Shown: positions 9,457 to 21,279 of the stretch, piece after piece
Layout: the number at the start of each line of letters is the position of its first letter
Numbering within the stretch: the stretch's first letter is position 1
Origin: Marinobacter daqiaonensis
Lineage (GTDB): Bacteria; Pseudomonadota; Gammaproteobacteria; Pseudomonadales; Oleiphilaceae
Length of the DNA stretch: 64,000 nucleotides
NCBI RefSeq assembly: GCF_900115285.1
Contig: NZ_FOYW01000004.1
Location: forward strand, 1 to 64,000
Reading direction: 5' to 3'
Notes under the pieces: generated by a model
The model's database searches: none
What the model was told of the DNA's origin: nothing
Seen by the model: only the letters and a program-made list of their open reading frames with translations
Position numbers and translations under genes: made by a program

Positions 9457-10773
9457 ATGGCCAAGACATCATCAATGCCCGCGGGCGCAGGAAAAGGACT
9501 GGCAGAGCTGCGTTCGCGGCTCTGGTTTGTGGTCCTGGCGCTGCTGATCTACCGGATCGGTGCGCACATTCCTGTTCCCGGGATCAATCCGGATCGCCTG
9601 GCGGCACTGTTTGAGCAGAATCAGGGAACCATCCTGAGTCTGTTCAACATGTTCTCCGGTGGTGCGCTTGAGCGGATGAGTATCTTCGCCCTCGGCATCA
9701 TGCCCTACATCTCGGCGTCCATCATCATGCAGTTGATGACCGCGGTGAGCCCGAAACTTGAGCAGCTCAAGAAGGAAGGCGAGTCCGGACGGCGCAAGAT
9801 CAGTCAGTACACCCGGTATCTCACGGTTGTGCTGGCCCTGGTCCAGGGCATGGGTATCTCCATGGGACTTGCGTCCCAGGGGGTTACCTTCAACGACAGC
9901 TTCAGTTTCCACTTTGTGGCCGTGGTGTCCTTCGTTTCCGGTGCCGTCTTCATGATGTGGCTGGGCGAGCAGATCACCGAGCGAGGTATCGGCAACGGTA
10001 TTTCACTGCTGATCTTCGCGGGTATCGTCGCGGGACTGCCTGGTGCCATCGGGCAGACTCTTGAGCAGGCCCGTAACGGTGAAATGAGCCTGTTGGTGGT
10101 GCTGGGCATTGGTGTGCTGGCGATTGCGGTGGTGGGCTTCGTGGTGTTCATGGAGCGTGGCCAGCGGCGTCTGACCATCAACTATGCCAAGCGGCAGCAG
10201 GGCCGACGGGTATTTGCCCAGCAGTCCAGCCATCTGCCCCTGAAAGTGAATATGGCCGGTGTCATCCCGCCCATCTTTGCTTCTTCCATCCTGCTGTTCC
10301 CAGCATCACTGGGTCAGTGGTTCGGGCAGGGTGAAGGCATGGAGTGGCTGAGTGACGTGTCCCAGGCACTGGCTCCGAGTCAGCCCCTGTACATCATCCT
10401 GTTTGCTGCGGCAGTCGTTTTCTTCTGCTTCTTCTATACGGCGCTGATGTACAACCCGAAGGAAGTCGCGGATAACCTGAAGCGGTCCGGTGCCTTTATC
10501 CCCGGCATCCGTCCCGGTGAGCAGACCGCCAAGTATATTGATGGGGTGCTCACCCGGCTGACTCTGTTTGGTGCTATGTACATCGCAGCGGTATCCCTGT
10601 TTCCCCAGTTCCTGATGGTGGCAGGTAATGTTCCGTTCTACCTGGGCGGTACGTCGCTGCTGATCGTGGTAGTCGTGGTGATGGATTTCATGGCGCAGGT
10701 ACAGTCGCACCTGATGTCCCATCAGTACGAATCACTGATGAAAAAGTCCAATCTGAAGGGCTATGGTCGCTGA
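9457..10773 (+). CDS. secY: Preprotein translocase subunit SecY
   Basis: A 438-residue polytopic inner membrane protein with about ten transmembrane helices, the pore of the SecYEG translocon that exports and inserts proteins. [15 protein letters not shown] near residues 29-43 and the second block [14 protein letters not shown] at about 82-95 are SecY signatures. The cytosolic loop [18 protein letters not shown] lies near residues 235-252. The stretch [20 protein letters not shown] is also typical. Position between rplO and rpmJ is the standard spc arrangement. Confidence 0.98.
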   Translation: MAKTSSMPAGAGKGLAELRSRLWFVVLALLIYRIGAHIPVPGINPDRLAALFEQNQGTILSLFNMFSGGALERMSIFALGIMPYISASIIMQLMTAVSPKLEQLKKEGESGRRKISQYTRYLTVVLALVQGMGISMGLASQGVTFNDSFSFHFVAVVSFVSGAVFMMWLGEQITERGIGNGISLLIFAGIVAGLPGAIGQTLEQARNGEMSLLVVLGIGVLAIAVVGFVVFMERGQRRLTINYAKRQQGRRVFAQQSSHLPLKVNMAGVIPPIFASSILLFPASLGQWFGQGEGMEWLSDVSQALAPSQPLYIILFAAAVVFFCFFYTALMYNPKEVADNLKRSGAFIPGIRPGEQTAKYIDGVLTRLTLFGAMYIAAVSLFPQFLMVAGNVPFYLGGTSLLIVVVVVMDFMAQVQSHLMSHQYESLMKKSNLKGYGR

Positions 10774-10805
10774 TCCGTCAGCCCCCTTGAAATCTGGAGT
10801 CGACA

Positions 10806-10919
10806 ATGAAAGTACGCGCTTCGGTAAAGAAAATTTGCCGTAACTGCAAAGTAATTCGACGCAATGGCTCGGTTCGGGTCATCTGCTCGGAGCCTCGTCA
10901 CAAGCAGCGCCAGGGCTGA
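10806..10919 (+). CDS. rpmJ: 50S ribosomal protein L36 (zinc form)
   Basis: A 37-residue protein starting [19 protein letters not shown]. Cys-11, Cys-14, Cys-27 and His-32 form the zinc ribbon of the zinc-containing L36 type. It closes the spc operon after secY, and is followed by a 139-base gap that holds a hairpin and a promoter for the alpha operon. Confidence 0.95.
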   Translation: MKVRASVKKICRNCKVIRRNGSVRVICSEPRHKQRQG

Positions 10920-10962
10920 TTTCTAACGGAATCGACTCTGGTTACGCCTGGGCCTGATTGAT

Positions 10963-10997
10963 AGCGCTTGACTCCATGCGGGGTCAGGCGCTATTAT
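10963..10997 (+). promoter_or_regulatory. Alpha operon promoter overlapping an inverted repeat
   Basis: TTGACT (10968-10973) and TATTAT (10992-10997) are separated by 18 bases, a good sigma-70 promoter pointing at rpsM. The same bases form an imperfect 13-bp inverted repeat (arms about 10963-10975 and 10980-10992, 11 of 13 positions paired) followed by ATTATTT. As RNA from upstream this could fold into a terminator-like hairpin ending the secY-rpmJ transcript, while as DNA it starts the next one. The dual role is inference. Confidence 0.6.
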
Positions 10998-11058
10998 TTC
11001 GCGCCCTTTTCGTGGCGGAAAATTCACACAGCAAAGCTTTGAACGCGGAGTAATCTGA

Positions 11059-11415
11059 ATGGCACGTATAGCCGGTGTCAATATACCCGACAACAAACAT
11101 GCTGTTATCTCGCTGACCTACATCTTTGGTGTTGGCAAGACGGCAGCCCAGAAGCTTTGCGATGCAGCAGGTGTCCAGCAGGACGCCAAGGTCAAGGACC
11201 TGTCTGACGAGCAGCTTGAATCCCTTCGTTCTGAAGTGGGCAAGCTCATCGTTGAAGGTGACCTGCGTCGTGAAGTTCAGATGAACATCAAGCGTTTGAA
11301 GGATCTCGGTTGCCACCGTGGTCTGCGTCATCGTCACGGCCTTCCGGTTCGTGGCCAGCGCACCAAGACCAACGCGCGCACCCGTAAAGGTCCTCGCAAA
11401 CCGATTCGAAAGTAA
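11059..11415 (+). CDS. rpsM: 30S ribosomal protein S13
   Basis: A 118-residue S13 at the top of the 30S head, contacting L5 and P-site t[21 protein letters not shown] and the C-terminal [18 protein letters not shown], with its basic tail reaching the P site, are conserved. It is the first gene of the alpha operon (rpsM-rpsK-rpsD-rpoA-rplQ). In E. coli, S4 represses this operon at the rpsM leader; whether the 55-base leader here folds similarly was not tested. Confidence 0.98.
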   Translation: MARIAGVNIPDNKHAVISLTYIFGVGKTAAQKLCDAAGVQQDAKVKDLSDEQLESLRSEVGKLIVEGDLRREVQMNIKRLKDLGCHRGLRHRHGLPVRGQRTKTNARTRKGPRKPIRK

Positions 11416-11429
11416 ACAGGTAGGCAAAC

Positions 11430-11819
11430 ATGGCAAAGCCAGGTACACGTACCCGTAAAAAGGTGAAAAAGACGGTTGTTGATGGCGTCGCGCATATTCA
11501 CGCGTCCTTCAACAACACTATCGTGACCATTTCCGACCGTCAGGGCAACGTCCTGTCCTGGGCCACCTCCGGTGGTTCCGGTTTCCGTGGGTCACGCAAG
11601 AGCACACCTTTTGCTGCGCAGGTAGCAGCTGAAAGAGCCGGTAATGCGGCTGCTGAATACGGCCTTAAAAACCTGGACGTAGAGGTTAAGGGTCCCGGGC
11701 CCGGACGTGAGTCTGCAGTTCGCGCGCTGAACGCGTGTGGCTACAAGATCACCAACATTACTGATGTGACGCCGATTCCCCATAACGGCTGTCGTCCGCC
11801 CAAGAAGCGCCGCGTTTAA
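11430..11819 (+). CDS. rpsK: 30S ribosomal protein S11
   Basis: A 129-residue S11 on the 30S platform near the mRNA exit and Shine-Dalgarno helix. [20 protein letters not shown] and the C-terminal [18 protein letters not shown] are near-invariant. It follows rpsM after 14 bases with AGGTAGG as binding site. Confidence 0.98.
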   Translation: MAKPGTRTRKKVKKTVVDGVAHIHASFNNTIVTISDRQGNVLSWATSGGSGFRGSRKSTPFAAQVAAERAGNAAAEYGLKNLDVEVKGPGPGRESAVRALNACGYKITNITDVTPIPHNGCRPPKKRRV

Positions 11820-11834
11820 AGGAGACAGTGAGAT

Positions 11835-12455
11835 ATGGCACGTTACATAGGTCCGAAATGTAAGCTGTCTCGCCGTGAGGGGACAGATCTTTTCCTGAAG
11901 AGTGGTGTTCGTGCGCTTGATTCCAAGTGCAACATTGAAACACCCCCGGGCATGCACGGCGCGCGTCGTGGTCGTCTGTCCGAGTATGGCGTTCAGCTCC
12001 GTGAAAAACAGAAGGTCCGTCGTATTTATGGCGTACTCGAGAAGCAGTTCCGCAATTATTACAAGGAAGCGGCCCGTATCAAGGGCGCGACCGGCGAGAA
12101 CCTGCTTCAACTGCTGGAAGGGCGTCTGGATAACGTGGTTTACCGCATGGGCTTCGGCTCAACGCGGGCGGAATCACGCCAGCTGGTCTCCCACAAGGCG
12201 GTTCTGGTGAACGATAAGCCGGTGAACATCCCGTCCTACCAGGTGCGTCCTGGCGATGTGATCAGTATCCGTGAAAAGGCAAAGAACCAGCTGCGCGTTA
12301 AAGGCGCCCTGGAACTCGCTGCCAGCCGTGCCCCGGTAGAGTGGGTTGAGGTTGACGCCAACAAGATGACCGGCACATACAAGTCGGTACCGGAGCGTAC
12401 CGAGCTGTCGTCGGACATCAACGAGAACCTCATCGTCGAGCTTTACTCCAAGTAA
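11835..12455 (+). CDS. rpsD: 30S ribosomal protein S4
   Basis: A 206-residue S4, a primary 16S rRNA binder and, in E. coli, the alpha operon repressor. The N-terminus ([19 protein letters not shown]) is of the zinc-free type. An S4 RNA-binding domain lies at about residues 96-160 ([19 protein letters not shown]). The end [11 protein letters not shown] is canonical. Confidence 0.98.
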   Translation: MARYIGPKCKLSRREGTDLFLKSGVRALDSKCNIETPPGMHGARRGRLSEYGVQLREKQKVRRIYGVLEKQFRNYYKEAARIKGATGENLLQLLEGRLDNVVYRMGFGSTRAESRQLVSHKAVLVNDKPVNIPSYQVRPGDVISIREKAKNQLRVKGALELAASRAPVEWVEVDANKMTGTYKSVPERTELSSDINENLIVELYSK

Positions 12456-12489
12456 AGTCCATTAGCAACGAGAGCAGATAGGGGCGTCT

Positions 12490-13494
12490 ATGCAGCGTTC
12501 AGTACATGAGTTATTGACACCTCGTACCATTGACGTAAAGGAACTGAGCACCACTCGCGCCAGGGTGACTCTTGAGCCGCTCGAGCGTGGCTTTGGTCAC
12601 ACTCTGGGTAGTGCCCTGCGTCGTATCCTTTTGTCCTCAATGCCAGGGTGTGCGATCACCGAAGCGCAGATCGACGGTGTGCTGCACGAATACAGCGCGA
12701 TTGAGGGTGTCCAGGAAGACGTCATTGAGATTCTCCTGAACCTCAAGGGCGTTGCCCTGAAGATGGGGGGGCGTGACGAAGCCGAGGTCTCCCTCAGCAA
12801 GAAAGGCCCGGGTGTCGTAACAGCCGGCGACATCTCGCTTGATCATGATGTCGAGGTCACCAATCCGGATCATGTGATCTGTCACCTGAGTGAAAAGGGT
12901 GAAGTGAGCATGCGTCTGAAAGTGGTGCGTGGCCGTGGTTATGAGCCTGCAGATCAGCGTGGTCTTGACGAAGACGAGACCCGCGCGATCGGACGCCTTC
13001 AGCTGGACGCGACTTTCAGTCCGGTCCGTCGGGTTGCGTACGCGGTTGAAAGCGCCCGTGTCGAGCAGCGCACTGACCTGGACAAGCTGGTTATTGATCT
13101 GGAAACCAATGGCACGATCGATCCGGAAGAAGCAATTCGCCGGGCGGCAACCATTCTCCAGCAGCAGCTGGCGGTATTCGTCGATTTCGATCATGAGAAA
13201 GAGCCCGAGCGAGTAGAGGAAGAGGAAGAAATCGATCCGATTCTGCTGCGCCCGGTGGATGATCTGGAACTGACAGTGCGTTCAGCGAACTGCCTCAAAG
13301 CAGAGAACATTTACTACATCGGCGATCTTATTCAGCGCACTGAAGTCGAGCTGTTGAAGACGCCTAACCTGGGTAAAAAGTCGCTGACCGAAATCAAGGA
13401 CGTCCTGGCCTCACGTGGGCTGTCCCTGGGTATGCGTCTTGACAACTGGCCGCCGGCAAGCCTTCGTGGTGATGACCGGGTTCTGGGCGGTTGA
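12490..13494 (+). CDS. rpoA: RNA polymerase subunit alpha
   Basis: A 334-residue alpha subunit. The N-terminal dimerisation domain (to about residue 235) includes [19 protein letters not shown]; an acidic linker ([13 protein letters not shown]) follows. The C-terminal domain has [19 protein letters not shown] and [19 protein letters not shown], the surface that binds UP elements and activators. The single copy lies between rpsD and rplQ, the usual place. Confidence 0.98.
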   Translation: MQRSVHELLTPRTIDVKELSTTRARVTLEPLERGFGHTLGSALRRILLSSMPGCAITEAQIDGVLHEYSAIEGVQEDVIEILLNLKGVALKMGGRDEAEVSLSKKGPGVVTAGDISLDHDVEVTNPDHVICHLSEKGEVSMRLKVVRGRGYEPADQRGLDEDETRAIGRLQLDATFSPVRRVAYAVESARVEQRTDLDKLVIDLETNGTIDPEEAIRRAATILQQQLAVFVDFDHEKEPERVEEEEEIDPILLRPVDDLELTVRSANCLKAENIYYIGDLIQRTEVELLKTPNLGKKSLTEIKDVLASRGLSLGMRLDNWPPASLRGDDRVLGG

Positions 13495-13527
13495 TCGCCG
13501 ATTAGTTTGAGTTAAGGAATAAGAGCA

Positions 13528-13923
13528 ATGCGTCATCGTAAGAGTGGTCGTAAGTTCAGCAGGACCAGTGCGCATCGCAAGGCCATGTTTCGTAACATGA
13601 CTGCGTCACTGGTTGGTCATGAGCTGATCAAAACAACCCTGCCCAAGGCGAAGGAACTTCGCCGGGTAGCGGAGCCGTTGATCACGCTCGCCAAGAATGA
13701 TTCGGTTGCCAATCGTCGTCTGGCGTTTTCCCGCCTGCGCGACGACGCAGCAGTCGCCAAGCTCTTCGATGAGCTGGGCCCGCGTTACAGCGAGCGCCCG
13801 GGTGGCTACCTGCGCATCCTCAAGTGCGGTTTCCGTGCCGGCGACAATGCCCCCATGGCATTCGTCGAGCTGGTCGGCCGTCCGGTGGATCTGGAAGCTG
13901 AAGAGATGAGCGACGACGAGTAA
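13528..13923 (+). CDS. rplQ: 50S ribosomal protein L17
   Basis: A 131-residue L17 with the standard start [20 protein letters not shown] and the block [17 protein letters not shown]. It lies near the tunnel exit. The C-terminus ends in an acidic run (EAEEMSDDE). It is the last gene of the ribosomal block, followed 16 bases later by a strong terminator. Confidence 0.97.
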   Translation: MRHRKSGRKFSRTSAHRKAMFRNMTASLVGHELIKTTLPKAKELRRVAEPLITLAKNDSVANRRLAFSRLRDDAAVAKLFDELGPRYSERPGGYLRILKCGFRAGDNAPMAFVELVGRPVDLEAEEMSDDE

Positions 13924-13939
13924 TACCGTTGGAGTTCAC

Positions 13940-13975
13940 AAAAAGGCCGGGGACTGAGAAGCCCCCGGCCTTTTT
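13940..13975 (+). terminator. Terminator of the alpha operon
   Basis: An 8-bp stem GGCCGGGG (13945-13952) / CCCCGGCC (13963-13970) is extended by A/T pairs and followed by TTTTT. It separates rplQ from the repeat cluster and the convergent uvrA gene, and is symmetrical enough to act in both directions. Confidence 0.9.
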
Positions 13976-14060
13976 GCTTTCAGGCAAAGCCAATTCCGGG
14001 CGTAGGAAGCTGTCAGAAGGCGGAGATATAGGCTGGGGAGCCAGGGCAGAGCTAACCGCC

Positions 14061-14109
14061 CTGTAGGAGCTTGCCAGCAAGCGAAGAGGCAGGCGCTGAA
14101 GGTGAAGCC
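14061..14109 (+). repeat. REP-like element, copy 1
   Basis: A 49-base unit whose core GTAGGAGCTTGCCAGCAAGC is a small palindrome of the REP type common in Pseudomonas and relatives. It matches copy 2 (14139-14187) at 48 of 49 positions, the only change being at the centre of the palindrome. Confidence 0.8.
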
Positions 14110-14138
14110 ACCCTCCGCCCCAAGTGGACCTCACAACC

Positions 14139-14187
14139 CTGTAGGAGCTTGCCTGCAAGCGAAGAGGCAGGCGCTGAAGGTGAAGCC
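14139..14187 (+). repeat. REP-like element, copy 2
   Basis: Second direct copy, 78 bases after the first, with the fully self-complementary core AGCTTGCCTGCAAGCG. The identity runs past the palindrome for another 26 bases, so the repeated unit is larger than the hairpin itself. Confidence 0.8.
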
Positions 14188-14219
14188 TCCTCTCGAGAGC
14201 CAATGTCGGCCTCGCAATT

Positions 14220-14299
14220 CTGTAGGAGCTTGCCTGCAAGCGAAGATGAAAGCTCAGAAACCGAGCGTTTCCTCCTCGCTTGCAGGCAAGCTCCTACAG
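14220..14299. repeat. REP-like elements, copies 3 and 4 in opposite orientation
   Basis: The left arm (14220-14243) and right arm (14276-14299) are a perfect 24-base inverted repeat of the same REP core, separated by 32 bases. This back-to-back pair resembles the BIME arrangement of REP sequences. It lies between convergent rplQ and uvrA; a role in termination, mRNA stability or gyrase binding is possible but unproven. Confidence 0.8.
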
Positions 14300-14385
14300 T
14301 GCCCAGCCCCAGCCCCAGCCCCAGTCCCAGGCCCGGCCAGACACCGGTTCCAGTCCGGCCCCAGCCTCCGTCCAGGATCAGCCCG

Positions 14386-17214
<2,829 letters not shown>

Positions 17215-17589
17215 AGTGCTCCTCTGGCCGTCAGGGAATAAGAAGGGGAATACGCCAGTATAACCGCTTCAGCCTTGTGGCCAAGTGCTGGAGGCTACCC
17301 GCTCAGTGTGCCGCCGGTATTGTTACCAGGGGAACCGGGCTCCGGCAGTATGTCGGGCGGGAGTTCATCCAGTGTGGTAGGGGTTTCCCGAGGGTTGTCG
17401 GGCAGGGCCTACGATAGTGCCGTTCATGCCGGGTTGCCGGGGCAATGTCGGCCAGGGGGCTGAGGCGTCCCACTGATCACGCTGTGTCGGACGCGGCCTG
17501 GCAAGGTTGTGAAATCCACGGCGAAGATTCCCGGTTGCCTTGCCTCATCTGATAAACTCCCGGCTTTACCCGAGATGCTGCGAATTCTG
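17215..17589. other. Divergent intergenic region between uvrA and the MFS gene
   Basis: About 375 bases. Apart from the candidate uvrA promoter I see no clear operator, terminator or gene. The GC-rich middle part codes for nothing recognisable, and a GTG-started extension of the MFS gene back to 17509 would add 27 residues of non-membrane sequence unlike the family. Confidence 0.6.
17257..17284 (-). promoter_or_regulatory. Possible uvrA promoter
   Basis: On the minus strand TTGGCC (17284-17279) and TATACT (17262-17257) are 16 bases apart, about 40 bases upstream of the uvrA start. The -10 is good and the -35 is moderate. Confidence 0.4.
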
Positions 17590-18858
17590 ATGAACGATAC
17601 TGAACGACGAGCCGTTGCGGCGCTCGCCTCTGTCTACTCAACGCGAATGCTCGGCCTCTTCATGGTCCTGCCGGTATTTGCCCTGCTGGGCCCCGACCTG
17701 ACCGGCGCGACGCCCGCGCTGATCGGTCTGGCCATCGGGATATACGGCCTGACCCAGGCCTGCCTGCAGGTGCCGTTTGGTTTGCTGTCCGACCGCCTCG
17801 GCCGCAAACGGCTCATTTATATCGGTTTGGTGATTTTTGCCGCCGGCAGTGTTCTGGCCGCCGCCTCCGATCATATCTACGGGGTAATTGCGGGCCGGGC
17901 CCTGCAGGGGGCCGGTGCCATAGCCAGTGTGCTGATGGCGCTGATCAGCGACCTGACCAGGGCGGAGGAACGCACCAAGGCGATGGCCACCATCGGGATC
18001 AGCATAGGCCTGTCGTTTTCCCTGTCGCTTATTCTGGGGCCGCTGCTGGGGGAGATCGCCGGCCTGGCAGGAATTTTTTACCTGACTGCCGTTCTCGCGC
18101 TGGTGGCCATGGTCATTGTATGGAGGCTGGTGCCCAACCCCAGTGCCATGATCACCCAGGGTGAGCACCTGCCGGCCCGGTCCATGGTGGGCAAGGTACT
18201 TGCCGATCCGCGGCTTCTGCGCCTGGATTTCGGAATCTTCGCTCTGCACCTGGTGCTGACAGCTCTGTTCATCCAGGTGCCCGTCCTGTTATCGGAAACC
18301 CTGGCCCTGGCCATTGATTCCCTCTGGTGGTTCTACCTGACTGTGATGGTGACCTCATTTTTTGCCATGGTGCCGTTTATTATCTTCGGAGAGAAAAAAC
18401 AGCAGATGAAAATCGTGCTGTGCGGCGCGGTCGGCCTCCTGGTGCTGGCCAGTGCCGGGCTGTGGCAGTGGGCAACGTCCCTGACGGCAGCATGGTTTGC
18501 GTTGTTTTTCTTTTTCATGGCCTTCAACCTTCTGGAAGCCAGCCTGCCGTCGCTGATCAGCAAGGAGGCCCCGGCCGGCGCCAAGGGCACCGCCATGGGG
18601 GTCTATTCCACGGCCCAGTTTTTTGGTGCGTTTCTAGGGGGAGCGGCTGGCGGGGTGCTCTCCGGCTGGGCCGGGGCCGATGGTGTTTATACCTTGATGG
18701 TGCTGGTGCTGCTGGTGTGGCTGTTGCTGGCTGTTACCATGCCGTCCCCGAGTTACCGGGATCGATTCGTGATAGAGTTGAATGAAAATGGCGCTGACGA
18801 GGGATCGTCCGCAGTGGACAATGAGAGAACAGGGGTGAACCATGGCACGAGGTGTTAA
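17590..18858 (+). CDS. MFS transporter
   Basis: A roughly 422-residue inner membrane protein with about twelve hydrophobic segments and the MFS loop 2-3 motif in [15 protein letters not shown]. It resembles the drug-efflux-like MFS protein that sits between uvrA and ssb in Pseudomonas; the substrate is unknown. I chose ATG 17590 ([19 protein letters not shown]); ATG 17575 is an equally possible start five codons earlier, and neither has a strong ribosome binding site. The 3' end overlaps ssb by 17 bases. Confidence 0.88.
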   Translation: MNDTERRAVAALASVYSTRMLGLFMVLPVFALLGPDLTGATPALIGLAIGIYGLTQACLQVPFGLLSDRLGRKRLIYIGLVIFAAGSVLAAASDHIYGVIAGRALQGAGAIASVLMALISDLTRAEERTKAMATIGISIGLSFSLSLILGPLLGEIAGLAGIFYLTAVLALVAMVIVWRLVPNPSAMITQGEHLPARSMVGKVLADPRLLRLDFGIFALHLVLTALFIQVPVLLSETLALAIDSLWWFYLTVMVTSFFAMVPFIIFGEKKQQMKIVLCGAVGLLVLASAGLWQWATSLTAAWFALFFFFMAFNLLEASLPSLISKEAPAGAKGTAMGVYSTAQFFGAFLGGAAGGVLSGWAGADGVYTLMVLVLLVWLLLAVTMPSPSYRDRFVIELNENGADEGSSAVDNERTGVNHGTRC

Positions 18859-19378
18859 CAAAGTCATTCTTATCGGCAACCTGGGGCAGGACCCGGAGAC
18901 CCGCTACACGCCAAACGGCAACGCGGTGGTCAACCTGAACCTGGCGACCGATGAAAGCTACAAGGACCGCCAGACCGGGCAGCTGGTCCCCAAGACCGAA
19001 TGGCACCGGATTGTCATGTTCGGCAAGATCGCGGAAGTGGCCGGGCAGTATCTGCGTAAGGGTTCCAAGGTCTATATCGAAGGCAAGCTGCAGACCCGCA
19101 AGTGGCAGGGACAGGATGGCCAGGACCGCTACACCACCGAGGTGGTGGTCGATATCAATGGCCAGATGCAGATGCTCGATAGCCGTGGCGAAGGCGGCGG
19201 AGCGAGCCAGGGAGCACCCCAGGGGCGCCCCCAGCAATCCTCCCAGCAGGGTAACTACAACGCTCCCGCAGGTCCGCAGGGCGGGCAGCAGGGCGGTTAT
19301 AGTCAGCCAGCGGGTGGCCAGGGTTCGGGCAGCATGCCGGAGCCGGTGGATGATTTCGATGATGATATTCCGTTCTAG
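18842..19378 (+). CDS. ssb: Single-stranded DNA-binding protein
   Basis: A 178-residue SSB. The N-terminal OB fold (about residues 1-112) begins [21 protein letters not shown] long glycine/glutamine-rich disordered linker follows (about 113-168). The acidic C-terminal tip DDFDDDIPF recruits repair and replication partners. AGGGGTG precedes the ATG inside the end of the MFS gene. It is followed by its own terminator. Confidence 0.98.
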   Translation: MARGVNKVILIGNLGQDPETRYTPNGNAVVNLNLATDESYKDRQTGQLVPKTEWHRIVMFGKIAEVAGQYLRKGSKVYIEGKLQTRKWQGQDGQDRYTTEVVVDINGQMQMLDSRGEGGGASQGAPQGRPQQSSQQGNYNAPAGPQGGQQGGYSQPAGGQGSGSMPEPVDDFDDDIPF

Positions 19379-19412
19379 GCTATGGTCTGGAAGCAACTAC
19401 GCCCAAGTGTGA

Positions 19413-19445
19413 TAAAGGCCCTGCTTACAGGGCCTTTATTATTTC
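19413..19445 (+). terminator. Terminator after ssb
   Basis: A 10-bp stem AAAGGCCCTG / CAGGGCCTTT (19414-19437) with a CTTA loop followed by ATTATTT. It lies between ssb and the convergent PAS-GGDEF gene and may serve both. Confidence 0.8.
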
Positions 19446-19473
19446 GGATCCTGTCCGCCGCGCTCCGGCAAGT

Positions 19474-21039
19474 TCATCGAGGCGGGCCCCTTTTTTCAGG
19501 GGGATGGGGCTCGTCTGTGTCCTGATTGAAAACATGCACCTTGCTGCGCCCATCCTCCTGCGCAATGTGACGGGCACTGTTGGCGTTGTGTACAGCGTGT
19601 TGGGCTGACGGAACGTGGGCATCGACCAGGGCAATCCCGATGCTCATGCCAACCTGATAGGTTTTTCCGTTCCAGGTGAAAGGGGCATTGTATGTGAGGG
19701 CCCGCATATCCTCGGCGATGCGGCAGGCGTGTTCTTCCGCGCAGTTCTCCAGAATGGCGGCGAACTCGTGGCCCTCCAGGTGCGCCAGGGTGTCGCGCTG
19801 ACGTACCTGCACCTGCAGTTTTCCGGCGACCTCCCTGAGCAGTTCGTTGACGGCCGCTGTTCCGCCGGTCTCTTCGACAGGCCGGCATCGGTCCAGGCTC
19901 ATTAAAAGCAGCGCATGTACCTTTCCGGTTTTCCGGGCACTATCAACAGCCATGGTCAGGCGGTTTTCGAACTCAGTGCGACTGACCAGCCCGGTGAAAT
20001 CCTTATGGAGAACGCTGGCATACCTGTTGTTTCCTCCCACAGCTGGACTGATGCTGGTTATAAGACCCCGGGAGTCAATGGTGATCGAGGTTTCGACAAG
20101 GGGTTTCAGTGTCTTTGGGGACTGGTCCTTCACGGCCTCCGGCGCCCCGGCTCGCTGGGGCATCTGTTTCTCCAGCTTCTCCCGGGCCCACTGTAACGCC
20201 CGGGAGGAAGGTCCGTGCCGGGAAATCTTGCGAACGACACCGCACATTGCCTGGTTTTCCCCGGGCTGAACGTCCCATTCGAGCCAGTGATAGCTCCCAT
20301 CCCGGAGCCTGAACCGGGCATTGGTAGTTACCGGCTGTCCCTGGCTCCGAGCCTTTTTTATATCGTTCTTGAACCTGGTCAGGTCTTTCTGGTGGATCAG
20401 ATCCAGATAGGGCCGCTCGTAGAGTTCGTCCAGCTTCCAGCCGAAAAGGTCTTCCCAGGCCGGGTTCAGGCGCTGGAAATAACCGTCTGGTGCCATGACA
20501 AAAAAAGGTACCGCCGAGAGCTCGAAGAATGCGTCCCGCTCACGGGCGGCGCGCTCCCGCTCCCGCAAATGAGCCTGTGCTTCACGGGTACGCTCTTCCA
20601 CACTTTGCTCAAGTGACTGAGTCATCCTGCTCAGTTCGTCCTGAGTGTTTTTCAGGCGGGTGATGTCGGTGTAGGTGATTGCCACACCATCAGCCCGCTC
20701 TCCCTGGATGCGATAGGGCGCGATCCGGCGTAAATACCAGCTACCGTTGTCTGCAAAGACCTCGCTTTCCGATGGGGCAAGGGTTTTCAGGGACATCGTC
20801 ACCTCCTTGAGAAGATGGCGGTCGTCGGCCTTCAGGCTGATCTCATTCAGTGTCCGCCCGATATCGGACTCGGCCAGATTGAACAGGCTCTGGCAGCCGG
20901 ATGTGAAGAGGCGGATACGATGCTCCGGGTCAACAAAGAGCGTTGCCGGAGCGATATCCCATAGCAGCCTGTCCGGATCGCTGCAGGCTCCGGGTGCTGT
21001 GCCGGGCTGGGTGTCCTGGTTCCGTTCGGTTTTTCCCAT
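19474..21039 (-). CDS. PAS-PAS-GGDEF-like protein with a degenerate active site
   Basis: A 521-residue soluble protein. Residues 25-127 resemble the PAS domain found in CheR/CheB-type hybrids (PATLFVDPEHRIRLFTSG ... YTDIT). A charged coiled coil spans about 128-170, a second PAS about 170-275, and a GGDEF-like domain about 350-505. The signature is EGHEF (residues 422-426) in place of GGDEF: the first Gly and the metal-binding Asp are replaced, so diguanylate cyclase activity is unlikely. It may instead act as a sensor or scaffold. There is no EAL domain and no membrane segment. Transcription converges on ssb. Confidence 0.85.
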   Translation of the reverse strand: MGKTERNQDTQPGTAPGACSDPDRLLWDIAPATLFVDPEHRIRLFTSGCQSLFNLAESDIGRTLNEISLKADDRHLLKEVTMSLKTLAPSESEVFADNGSWYLRRIAPYRIQGERADGVAITYTDITRLKNTQDELSRMTQSLEQSVEERTREAQAHLRERERAARERDAFFELSAVPFFVMAPDGYFQRLNPAWEDLFGWKLDELYERPYLDLIHQKDLTRFKNDIKKARSQGQPVTTNARFRLRDGSYHWLEWDVQPGENQAMCGVVRKISRHGPSSRALQWAREKLEKQMPQRAGAPEAVKDQSPKTLKPLVETSITIDSRGLITSISPAVGGNNRYASVLHKDFTGLVSRTEFENRLTMAVDSARKTGKVHALLLMSLDRCRPVEETGGTAAVNELLREVAGKLQVQVRQRDTLAHLEGHEFAAILENCAEEHACRIAEDMRALTYNAPFTWNGKTYQVGMSIGIALVDAHVPSAQHAVHNANSARHIAQEDGRSKVHVFNQDTDEPHPPEKRGPPR

Positions 21040-21279
21040 AAGCGACTCGGACCTCCGGAATGCTCCTGGATTGGCGACAAGTTGTTCGCCGTGCCAGCGC
21101 CATGCGAAGAAGGCTGGTTAGAACTCCTCCTGCAAGAAAGCATAGCTGAAATATTGCTCCGGGAAGGTCGCGAATGAAGTTCAGGCAGACGAAAAACTGT
21201 ACTGCTTGCCCACACAAGACAGGAATAAGGGGATCGGAGTACAGTAGCGAAATTCGACCCTTACAGATAAGGACGTCCA

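Larger units (their letters stand above)
13976..14385. other. Intergenic region between rplQ and uvrA
   Basis: About 410 bases without a credible gene. It holds the four REP-like units listed separately and a short CAGCCC-rich tract near 14303-14335. Open frames crossing the repeats have no recognisable protein sequence. Confidence 0.7.

Noticed and set aside
278..13923. Ribosomal operons as a source of novelty
   Set aside because: Gene order, lengths and signatures are standard; only the start and promoter details are worth noting.
14303..14335. CAGCCC-rich tract considered as a coding repeat
   Set aside because: Only a few imperfect units, no frame with a start and ribosome binding site continues through it.
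17215..17589. LexA (SOS) box for uvrA or ssb
   Set aside because: No CTG-N10-CAG match near either start that resembles the consensus.
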